64,000 nt of DNA from Bacillota bacterium (GTDB taxonomy: Bacteria > Bacillota > Clostridia > Acetivibrionales > DSM-2933). A model generated the notes under the pieces. It did no database searches. It was not told the origin of the DNA and saw nothing but the letters and a program-made list of their open reading frames with translations. The stretch spans positions 11,898 through 75,897 of the forward strand of contig JAEYYB010000083.1 of the NCBI GenBank assembly GCA_023430975.1, in the 5' to 3' direction. Shown in pieces: positions 1 through 7,201 of the stretch (the stretch's first letter is position 1; every line of letters starts with the position of its first letter). The translations under genes and the position numbers were made by a program.

Positions 1-2193
1 TCAGGAACATTTCAATATTTGGATAAGATTAATATAAAAAGCAGAGCAGGAGAACCCAATGTATTATCTATGATTAAAACAGGTGATTATTTTTGGAACC
101 CTCCTGTTGGAGAGGTATTTAAATGTTCTATAGTTAAAGCGATTGCTGTAAGTGCAGATGGTAAAAAAAGCAGGATAGTGACTGGGACTTATTTTGTTGA
201 TCCAAATATGAAGACAAGATATGAGCTTCCTATCATTTCACTTGTTACTGATCAGGTAAACTTATTTGATAGTATGAGGGGGATTTATGTTAATAGCAAT
301 CGTGTTGGTGATGCTTGGGAAAGACCGGTACATGTAGAGTTTTTTGAAAAGGATGGAACTCTCGGATTTTCAAAGTACTGCAATATGAGGCTTCATGGTG
401 GGGGATCAAAAGGGTTTGCTCAAAAAAGTCTAAGGCTATATGCTAATAATGAGTATGATGGAAAAGACAAAATAAGCTATAACATATTTCATGGGCTTAC
501 CGATGAAGTAAAGGGTGAAAGCATTGACAGTTTTAAACGGCTGATATTGAGAAATTCCGGAAGTGACTGGTCGGGAAGCATGTTCAGGGATGCTATGATG
601 CAAAGCCTGGTTTCCCATCTCAAATTAGACACTCAGGCATACAGGCCGTCAGTGGTTTTTATAGATGGAGAGTATTGGGGTATACATAATATACGTGAAC
701 GTTATGACAATATTTACTTTGCATCCCATTATAAACTGGACAAAGACAGGGTTGCACTTCTTGAGGTTCCATATACGTTTGGCAGTTCTAATAAGCTAAC
801 TGTGAATGAAGGGACAGAAGAGGATGCAGAGGCTTATACAAATGACATAACCAATTATTTAAAGTCCAACGACATTAGCAGCAAGGATGCATACGAGTAT
901 ATAAAAACAAAAATGGATATAGATAATTATATTGATTACCAGGTCGCCAATATTTATTTTTCAAACTCAGACTGGCCTCAAAATAATGTAACTATGTGGA
1001 AATATAAAACCGATGATGGCCTTTATCATCCTGAAGCGCCTTATGGACAGGACGGCAGATGGAGATGGATTATAAAGGATTTGGATTTCGGTTTTTGCGG
1101 AGGTATGGCAGGTGCAAACGGTTTAAGTCATGATACCTTGGCACATTCCTCAATGATGACTTCAACTCAGAAGAATGAGTGGGCAGTTTTTCTTTTTGGA
1201 ACATTGTTAAAAAATCAGGAATTCAGAAATGAATTTATAAACCGAATGGCAGATTATATGAATACCTGTTTTGATTCATCATTTGTCAACCAGAGAATCG
1301 ATAAGATGAAGGCTGACTTGGCATCTTCAATGACTGAACATAACAACCGTTGGCAGGCTATAGAAGATTGGGATGGCGATATAGGAGTAATGAAAAACTT
1401 TGCAAATGAGCGTTCAGGTTATGTAATAAACCATATGATTAGCAAATTTGGTACTAATGGTGTCACCGGAACTGCCACAATTAAACTTGATACCGATATT
1501 GAAAAAGGGTTTGTCAGGGTAAATTCCGTAGATATAAATAATACAACTCCTGGAGTAGCGACGCCTGAATCATGGACAGGTACATACTTTAAAGGTGTAC
1601 CTGTAAAAATAAAAGCTGTTCCCCAAAAAGGGTATGTCTTTGACCACTGGGAAGGAGTGGAAGAAGTATCCGACACAATAACAATTACACCAACAGAGGA
1701 TATGAAAATAAAAGCAGTATTTAAGGCATCATCCGGCCAGGAATATAAAATATCCGGCTATATAAATCCAGAGGTGGATTCTAAAGCATCAGATTTTAAA
1801 GCTCAGTTCAAGGTGGAAGCTGTGGAAAAGCAAATATCTGCTATGACAGATGAAAAAGGGTATTTTGAAATATCACTTCCTTCAAGTGAAACTTCATATA
1901 CATTGAAGGTAAGTAAGCCAGGATACCTTTTAAGAGAAGTTAAAAATATCTCTGCGTCAAAGGATAATGTTATATTCCCAAAGGAAGAACCTCTAATCTT
2001 GTGGGCGGGAGACTCGAACTCAGATGGTTCTGTTAATATGTCGGATGTTATACAACTTGCAAAGATTTTTGGAAGTGTTTCAGGGGATGGTAATTACAAA
2101 GCCGAAGTGGATTTTAACAAAGACAAAAGCGTTAATATGCAGGACGTTATTATTATAGCAAAGCATTTTAACGCTACATCGATGGATTATTAA
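1..2193 (+). CDS. CotH-type protein with C-terminal dockerin (5' end outside window)
   Basis: The reading frame is open from the first base, so the N-terminus and signal peptide lie upstream; residues are counted from base 1. A CotH domain spans about residues 75-480: it has the motif RLHGGGSKGFAQKSLRL (about 129-145) and KDLDFGF (about 359-365), matching the kinase-like lysine and metal-binding aspartate regions of the family. A short beta-rich repeat domain follows (about 487-575). Then come a carboxypeptidase-regulatory-like beta-sandwich (about 581-665) and a type I dockerin (about 671-730) with two calcium loops, each containing VNM(S/Q)DVI. CotH proteins of cellulolytic clostridia are known cellulosome components. 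Whether this one phosphorylates a partner is not shown. It ends just before a palindromic repeat. Confidence 0.9.
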   Translation, partial: SGTFQYLDKINIKSRAGEPNVLSMIKTGDYFWNPPVGEVFKCSIVKAIAVSADGKKSRIVTGTYFVDPNMKTRYELPIISLVTDQVNLFDSMRGIYVNSNRVGDAWERPVHVEFFEKDGTLGFSKYCNMRLHGGGSKGFAQKSLRLYANNEYDGKDKISYNIFHGLTDEVKGESIDSFKRLILRNSGSDWSGSMFRDAMMQSLVSHLKLDTQAYRPSVVFIDGEYWGIHNIRERYDNIYFASHYKLDKDRVALLEVPYTFGSSNKLTVNEGTEEDAEAYTNDITNYLKSNDISSKDAYEYIKTKMDIDNYIDYQVANIYFSNSDWPQNNVTMWKYKTDDGLYHPEAPYGQDGRWRWIIKDLDFGFCGGMAGANGLSHDTLAHSSMMTSTQKNEWAVFLFGTLLKNQEFRNEFINRMADYMNTCFDSSFVNQRIDKMKADLASSMTEHNNRWQAIEDWDGDIGVMKNFANERSGYVINHMISKFGTNGVTGTATIKLDTDIEKGFVRVNSVDINNTTPGVATPESWTGTYFKGVPVKIKAVPQKGYVFDHWEGVEEVSDTITITPTEDMKIKAVFKASSGQEYKISGYINPEVDSKASDFKAQFKVEAVEKQISAMTDEKGYFEISLPSSETSYTLKVSKPGYLLREVKNISASKDNVIFPKEEPLILWAGDSNSDGSVNMSDVIQLAKIFGSVSGDGNYKAEVDFNKDKSVNMQDVIIIAKHFNATSMDY

Positions 2194-2202
2194 TACTTTT
2201 GA

Positions 2203-2305
2203 TATATTAAAAGTGCTAATAATCTTACATTTGGCGGAGCAAATAACGAACGGTTCAAAGGGATTTGCGACAGACAAATGTAATAGATTTATCACTTTTA
2301 ATATA
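2203..2305 (-). repeat. 103-bp palindromic repeat, family 1, copy 1
   Basis: Ends are TATATTAAAAGTG and CACTTTTAATATA-like. The interior holds ACATTTGGCGGAGCAAATAACGAACGG and its imperfect complement. Relative to most other copies it is in reverse orientation. It lies 10 bases after the CotH-dockerin stop codon. Confidence 0.9.
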
Positions 2306-2335
2306 GAAAACTTAATTTTTATTTACAAATATCTT

Positions 2336-2371
2336 AAGGCTGCTGCCATTTTATAATGTCAGCAGCCTTTT
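2336..2371 (+). terminator. Rho-independent terminator after CotH-dockerin gene
   Basis: Stem AAGGCTGCTG / CAGCAGCCTT with a 14-base loop, followed by TTTT. It lies between the CotH gene and the convergent ferritin-like gene. Confidence 0.75.
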
Positions 2372-2470
2372 GGGTGTATGGAACTTACGCTTCATTCAGA
2401 GTGAAAGGTACTTTTTGTTTGCATAAGCCGACTCGTTGTAGTTTTTATAATTTCCAAGCCTTGCGTCAAA

Positions 2471-3046
2471 TTATGTCCTGCAGCCATTTTTTGAATACAA
2501 ATAATTATATAATATTCCATGCCTTATTTCATCAGTGATTATTCCCGTAAGGATATTAATTTGCACCCTATCCTGCAATGCGTACAGTATCCTTCTGTAT
2601 TTTCTTACAGCGTTTTGTTCTCCCCTAAGAGCTCTTTTTACACCTTCACAGTAAGACGCAGGTATCTCAAAAGCTACATCCTGTGGTGGAGGGAGCATCT
2701 GACCAGTCAACTGGTAATAAACCTGTCTGAAAAGACTAAAATGTCGAATTTCATCGTCACGAATCCCCGTGATTATTTCTTTGTCCTCTTCAGAAGGTGC
2801 ATTTTCAATCAGATACTGATAAAACATTCTGTCTTCTGTTTCCCCGGCGACAGCATCCTGGATTAACTTTAATGCTCCAGGAACGTTTTGAGGATAAGTG
2901 TATTCTTCTAATCCAGCCATATTCTGGGGATTATTCGGCATTTGGTATTGTACAGGCATCATCGTTTCCGGTGCAGTTTGCGGCATCATATATTGATTTT
3001 GCCTCATGCAAGGTGGCATATAGGGTATACTGCCATAACTCGGCAT
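2471..3046 (-). CDS. Ferritin-like (rubrerythrin-type) protein with Pro/Met/Gln-rich head
   Basis: 191 residues. The first 50 or so residues are rich in Pro, Met, Gln and Tyr, as in spore-coat-associated proteins. The rest is a four-helix ferritin-like bundle with two DDEIRH/TDEIRH motifs (ExxH) spaced as in diiron proteins. The expected role is iron or peroxide handling, possibly at the spore surface; that location is inferred only from the head composition and the sporulating host. The start is supported by AAGGAGG seven bases upstream of the ATG. It is monocistronic and converges on the CotH-dockerin gene. Confidence 0.75.
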   Translation of the reverse strand: MPSYGSIPYMPPCMRQNQYMMPQTAPETMMPVQYQMPNNPQNMAGLEEYTYPQNVPGALKLIQDAVAGETEDRMFYQYLIENAPSEEDKEIITGIRDDEIRHFSLFRQVYYQLTGQMLPPPQDVAFEIPASYCEGVKRALRGEQNAVRKYRRILYALQDRVQINILTGIITDEIRHGILYNYLYSKNGCRT

Positions 3047-3392
3047 AAAAAAACCTCCTTATTATAACTTTGCATAATATTTTATGTATAGCAAATTAAA
3101 AAGGTTCTTGTGTCAAGAGTATAAATGTGTCCTTCCTTAGCAAAAAGGGGGAGTAAAGCTGGAACCATCGAAATTATTGATTACCAAAGTGTGTAAATTG
3201 TAGTGCTAAAAAGCATAGTAAATTTATTAGAGTACAACCTTTGCGAATATTAAATATTTAAGACGTTTTTATATTCAAAAACTATTACTTATGGATTTTA
3301 CGAAAATTCATAAAGTTTTGCGACCTAAGCTATTATAAAAATTAGTTATGAAATCAAAACTTCGAGGGTTCAGACTTACAAACTCAAAAGCC
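3047..3392. other. Intergenic region, no gene seen
   Basis: AT-rich DNA between the ferritin-like gene (leading leftward) and the YmaF-like gene. It contains the upstream region of the ferritin-like gene and, next to the YmaF stop, a short AGCC/GGCT hairpin that may be a weak terminator. No convincing ORF or repeat copy was found. Confidence 0.5.
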
Positions 3393-3551
3393 TTACGGCT
3401 CTAAAATCGCAAAATCCAATCCAGTAACTCCAGCAAAACGATGATTATGTCTATCTTGACCTGCTTCAGCCAAATGAGTACTTCCTTCGAATTCGTGTAC
3501 ATGGGTTTGTTCTTCACCAGACATATTGATAATATTCATTGTCGTATCCAT
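3393..3551 (-). CDS. YmaF-like small His-rich protein (short form)
   Basis: 52 residues from the ATG preceded by GGAGGT. The sequence EEQTHVHEFEG...HNHRFAGVTG resembles the His-containing repeats of YmaF-family proteins, whose function is unknown. The Bacillus member is more than twice as long, so this gene may be truncated or represent a single repeat unit. No downstream frame clearly continues the repeat. An upstream in-frame start exists at 3596 but lacks a ribosome binding site. Confidence 0.6.
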   Translation of the reverse strand: MDTTMNIINMSGEEQTHVHEFEGSTHLAEAGQDRHNHRFAGVTGLDFAILEP

Positions 3552-3798
3552 TGTAACCTCCGTAATTAAGCTTATAATATATATTATGTAAACCACATTG
3601 TGATTGTTACATATATTCGGGGGGTGGAGTAAAATATGTGCGGTGCTATTTGCATTAACATTAGGATGACGCTATATGGTTAAGCAGCTTTGATAAGGTA
3701 ATCAAAGTTATTAATAAAAAGATATGAAGGACTTGTAGAATATCTCGGCTTTAAGAAAAGTAATGGATTTGTCGATATATTATCGATGGTTTTCTACT

Positions 3799-3891
3799 AT
3801 ATTAAAAGTGTTAATAATCTTACATTTGGCGGAGCAAATAACGAACGGTTCAACGGGATTTGCGACAGACAAATGTAATAGATTTAATATA
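3799..3891 (-). repeat. Palindromic repeat, family 1, copy 2 (one end shortened)
   Basis: The left end and interior match copy 1 almost exactly. At the right end the CACTTTT block is missing and GATTTAATATA follows directly. Reverse orientation. Confidence 0.85.
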
Positions 3892-3937
3892 CTTCGATAA
3901 TTTAAAGGGAAATAAATAAGGATAATAGAAATAATAA

Positions 3938-4060
3938 GGAGGACTTACAACATCAACTTTCCTAACATTGATTGTTGTACCTGTAATTTATGAAGGACTG
4001 GAAAACTTGTCAAATTATATATTTGGAAAAACTAGTAATATTAACTATTATAGCTGCTAA
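3938..4060 (+). pseudogene. C-terminal remnant of an RND/AcrB-type efflux pump
   Basis: The frame GGLTTSTFLTLIVVPVIYEG reads like the last transmembrane segment of RND transporters (consensus GG..TSTxLTLxVVPVxY) and ends at TAA 4058-4060. Two stop codons directly precede it in frame, and no upstream part of the pump is present. It is therefore a dead fragment, left between a palindromic repeat and a membrane gene. Recognition rests on the motif alone. Confidence 0.6.
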
Positions 4061-4063
4061 GGT

Positions 4064-4109
4064 TATAGATACTGAACTTATATGTAATATTTACAGTTCG
4101 GTATCTATA
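4064..4109 (+). terminator. Long stem-loop after the RND remnant
   Basis: A 14-base stem, TATAGATACTGAAC against GTTCGGTATCTATA, with one T-G wobble and an 18-base loop. No strong T-run follows. It could be the former terminator of the decayed efflux gene. Confidence 0.4.
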
Positions 4110-4148
4110 GACTATTAATTATAATAATTTAATTTAGGAGAATTGATA

Positions 4149-4889
4149 ATGCTCTATGATATGCTGAAAAAGAAAAGAAACTGGAGAAAGATTGTGGGAG
4201 TCATACTTTTAGTTACATTATCAGCATCTATTTTTTATGCAACTTATAAGATTTTCAGTTCTCCATACAAAGCAGTAAATGCTGATAACGTACATGCAAA
4301 ATTAAAAAGTGACTATGTACTCATGCTATTACAGTGTTTAGTGGGACTACTTGTTATGATGGTTCCGTCCTTGATTGAGCACAGATTTTCAATAGTTATT
4401 CCAAGTACTATGGAAATATTGTATTTTATATTTTTATACTGTGCAATATATCTTGGAGAAGTGCGGAATTTTTATTATCTGGTACCGCATTGGGATACCG
4501 TATTACATGCATTCAGCAGTGCAATGTTAGGCATACTTGGGTTTATTTTAGTTAACACTCTTAATAATGTTGAACAATTGAAAGTTAGTTTGAGTCCCGT
4601 ATTTGTAGCATTATTTGCATTTTGTTTTGCGTTGTCTGCAGGAGCCTTATGGGAAGTATATGAATATAGTTTTGATGGGCTATTATCCTTAAATATGCAG
4701 AAGTTTGCACTGGAGGATGGCACACTTCTAACTGGGCACCAGGCATTATCCGATACCATGAAGGATATTATAGTAGACGCATTAAGTGCTCTGTTTACTT
4801 CCGTAATAGGTTATAGCTCCCTAAAAAAGAATACTATTAAAGAAGAGATAGATTTTAATGACACCACGAAATATCAAAAAACCCGCTGA
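4149..4889 (+). CDS. DUF2238/YjdF-like integral membrane protein
   Basis: 246 residues with about five or six membrane segments. The block WDTVLHAFSSAMLG, the segment SAGALWEVYEYS and the C-terminal DTMKDIIVDALSA resemble YjdF/DUF2238 inner-membrane proteins of unknown function. I chose the ATG at 4149 because AGGAG lies eight bases upstream; an in-frame TTG at 4143 is too close to that site. It is probably monocistronic, with a terminator overlapping its stop codon. Confidence 0.65.
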   Translation: MLYDMLKKKRNWRKIVGVILLVTLSASIFYATYKIFSSPYKAVNADNVHAKLKSDYVLMLLQCLVGLLVMMVPSLIEHRFSIVIPSTMEILYFIFLYCAIYLGEVRNFYYLVPHWDTVLHAFSSAMLGILGFILVNTLNNVEQLKVSLSPVFVALFAFCFALSAGALWEVYEYSFDGLLSLNMQKFALEDGTLLTGHQALSDTMKDIIVDALSALFTSVIGYSSLKKNTIKEEIDFNDTTKYQKTR

Positions 4890-4910
4890 ATGTTTTTCAA
4901 CGGGTTTTTT
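4876..4910. terminator. Bidirectional terminator
   Basis: AAAAAACCCG pairs with CGGGTTTTTT. The hairpin includes the stop codon of the upstream membrane gene and can also serve the convergent DUF2167 gene. Confidence 0.8.
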
Positions 4911-4966
4911 GCTGTATAAGCTTATATAATCGCAAACGATTTGTTTAATATTTAGATATCAACGAT

Positions 4967-6079
4967 TTAATCTTTATTGTCCTTGTCTAAATTAATTTTG
5001 TTAAGGTTTATGGAACTGCCTGCATTATTATTACTCTGATTGTTACCGCTACTATTGTTATTATTGTAATTACTATTGTAGTCATTATTATAGTTGTTAT
5101 TATAGTTGTTATTGAAGTTATTGGTGTTGTCCTTTATACCATATGTTCCGCCAAGTTGGCTTGAGCTTGATGTAAAATTCTGTGTTTCATTTGGCGTTTC
5201 ATAAGAAGTCTCATAGAAAGTTTCATAGGAAGTATTGCTTGTTTGTTTTTTACCTCTTTTAAATAACTTTGAAAATAGAGCAATTATTCCTGCGATTATC
5301 AATATAAAACCCTTTTTGAATATTAATAATATAATACCAAGTATTCCTGTTTTAGATGCAACAACGCCACCTGCAACAAGTGCGGCCAGACCCCATTCCG
5401 ATGTTTTATCTTTTGATGGGTCATAATCTGAATATCTTTTACCTTCAACAAAACTAAATGCATCAACTACTTTTTTCATGTTTGGCTTTACGCTTTCATA
5501 ATCTGATTCTGAACAAACAAGAATGGCTGAAACATAGCCTGTACGGCTTAATATCCTTGCTTCATAATTGATAATTTTACTTCCTTCGGATTCTAGAAGA
5601 GTACTCCAAACAAGGCTGTGGAGGCCTACATCATATTTGGGTTCTTCTTTCCATCCTAAAATATTCAAAGGAGGTATGCCGGATTTTGCGTTTATCTTAT
5701 TCTGTCTTTCAGTTCCTTCCTTGTAGCTCTTCAAAAGAGCTCCAGCATCAATATCATCCTTGTCATCATCTTTAATATGCCCTACATCCTTATACTCAAA
5801 AAGTATATACCATGTTTGGTTTTCATCACTGGAAAATACACTGCCTATTTCTGATCCGGTAATAGCGTTGTCAAAGTATTTCATTAACTTTACAGTATCG
5901 GCTTTACCTGCATATAAAAAGTCCTTATCCAGTTTTAGGTTTGCCATATTGTCAACTGACACATCGCTTGGGCCTTCTGTCCAATTGATACCAAGGTCTT
6001 CCTCAGCAAAAACATTTGATGTAATTAATAAGCTTATCATAAAGATGCATAAAAGTCCTAGTAATAACTTATTTTTCAT
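4967..6079 (-). CDS. DUF2167-family membrane-anchored secreted protein with Asn-rich tail
   Basis: 370 residues. There is a signal peptide at residues 1-25 (cleavage near VFA-EED). The DUF2167 domain then shows the typical order WTEGPSDV, FEYKDVGHIKDDD, GW..EPKYD..LHSLVWS and NYEARILSRTGYVS. A hydrophobic stretch of about 50 residues (about 225-275) forms one or two membrane segments. The tail is a low-complexity NNNYNN-type region to about residue 355, then a short charged end. The family is widespread and functionally uncharacterised. The ATG at 6079 has GGGGGT upstream; a TTG at 6094 does not. Confidence 0.75.
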   Translation of the reverse strand: MKNKLLLGLLCIFMISLLITSNVFAEEDLGINWTEGPSDVSVDNMANLKLDKDFLYAGKADTVKLMKYFDNAITGSEIGSVFSSDENQTWYILFEYKDVGHIKDDDKDDIDAGALLKSYKEGTERQNKINAKSGIPPLNILGWKEEPKYDVGLHSLVWSTLLESEGSKIINYEARILSRTGYVSAILVCSESDYESVKPNMKKVVDAFSFVEGKRYSDYDPSKDKTSEWGLAALVAGGVVASKTGILGIILLIFKKGFILIIAGIIALFSKLFKRGKKQTSNTSYETFYETSYETPNETQNFTSSSSQLGGTYGIKDNTNNFNNNYNNNYNNDYNSNYNNNNSSGNNQSNNNAGSSINLNKINLDKDNKD

Positions 6080-6201
6080 AGTACTAACCCCCAATTAAAA
6101 ATTATCATAACTATAAAATTATAATTGCTTTACAATTGGAAATCAAGCAAAACATTTAAAAAATGGTGATTTATGTGTAAAAATGTCATATTAATTACCT
6201 T

Positions 6202-6277
6202 GGTTAAAATATTGATAAAAGGAGATATAACATTTAAAATGTGGTTAATGGGTTATTGACCGGTTAAATATTGATAA
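6202..6277 (+). promoter_or_regulatory. Direct repeats and near-palindrome upstream of double-MerR gene
   Basis: GGTTAAAATATTGATAA (6202-6218) recurs as GGTTAAATATTGATAA (6262-6277), 60 bases apart. TTGACCGGTTAA at 6256-6267 is a near-perfect palindrome. Between them, AAAGGAGAT precedes a possible six-codon ORF (6239-6259, MWLMGY). These look like operator and perhaps leader-peptide elements for the following regulator; this is inference. Confidence 0.4.
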
Positions 6278-6314
6278 TAACTAATGAATGATTATTTTAT
6301 ATAGGAAAAGGGTG

Positions 6315-7073
6315 ATGTTTTTTGATATGAACTACTATAAAACATCGGAAATTGCAAAATTGGCAGGTGTACATCCAAATACGGTGAGATTATATGAGGA
6401 CATAAATTTCATTCCAAAGGCAGAAAGGAAGGAGAATGGATACAGGGTATTTAACGATATACATTTGGAACAAATCCGGCTTGCCAGAATGGCACTTAGG
6501 TGTGAACTGCTGCAAAACGGACTTAGAAAGCAGGCAATTGATATTATAAAGACTTCTTCTACAGGGGATTATGAAAATGCTATTATAAAGACTCAAGAAT
6601 TTTTAAGCAATCTTGAAAAGGAGCAGCATAATGCTGAGGAGGCAATTGATATTTCAAGAGACTTGATTTCAAACATTAAGAATGAAAAAAGCACATTAAA
6701 TTTATCCAGAAAAGAAACAGCCCAATATCTGGATGTTACGATTGACACTTTGAGAAATTGGGAATTAAACGGGCTTGTAACTGTCGAAAGAAAGGAAAAC
6801 GGTTATAGGATTTATACTGATAAAGATATAAAGTTTCTTAAAATTATCAAGGCATTACGCTGTGCAAATTATTCCCTTATGTCCATTCTTAGAATGCTAA
6901 AAGCAGTTTCAGAAAATAGTACTTATAACATTAAAAAAATTATAGATACACCCTATGAATCAGAGGAGATTATAACAAGCTGTGACAGACTCATAACCTC
7001 AATTTCAAATTCGAAAAAAACGGCATTAATAATGCTTAAACAGCTTGGAAAAATGAAAAGGAAATTCAGATAA
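6315..7073 (+). CDS. Transcription regulator with two MerR-type HTH domains
   Basis: 252 residues. A first MerR helix-turn-helix lies at about residues 5-70 (YKTSEIAKLAGVHPNTVRLY, then ENGYRVF). A coiled linker follows, then a second MerR domain at about 130-200 (ETAQYLDVTIDTLRNWELNG, then ENGYRIY). Ordinary MerR proteins have one such domain and dimerise, so this chain could bind DNA with an internal pseudo-dimer. The start at 6315 has AGGA eight bases upstream; an ATG at 6327 is also possible. The gene sits 128 bases before the UvrA-like gene on the same strand and probably controls it, perhaps sensing a DNA-binding drug. Confidence 0.8.
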   Translation: MFFDMNYYKTSEIAKLAGVHPNTVRLYEDINFIPKAERKENGYRVFNDIHLEQIRLARMALRCELLQNGLRKQAIDIIKTSSTGDYENAIIKTQEFLSNLEKEQHNAEEAIDISRDLISNIKNEKSTLNLSRKETAQYLDVTIDTLRNWELNGLVTVERKENGYRIYTDKDIKFLKIIKALRCANYSLMSILRMLKAVSENSTYNIKKIIDTPYESEEIITSCDRLITSISNSKKTALIMLKQLGKMKRKFR

Positions 7074-7201
7074 ACCCTCCACTATAACACCAGACTTTAT
7101 TTGTGTTGTATATTAAGAAATGTATATTAAGAAATTATTGAAATATTACATCCGATTCTGACTATTGATAATTCAATGCTTTTATAAAGGAGAGTGTTAT
7201 A

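Noticed and set aside
2356..3048. Plus-strand ORFs opposite the ferritin-like gene
   Set aside because: The minus-strand frame has a recognisable fold and a perfect ribosome site; these are shadows.
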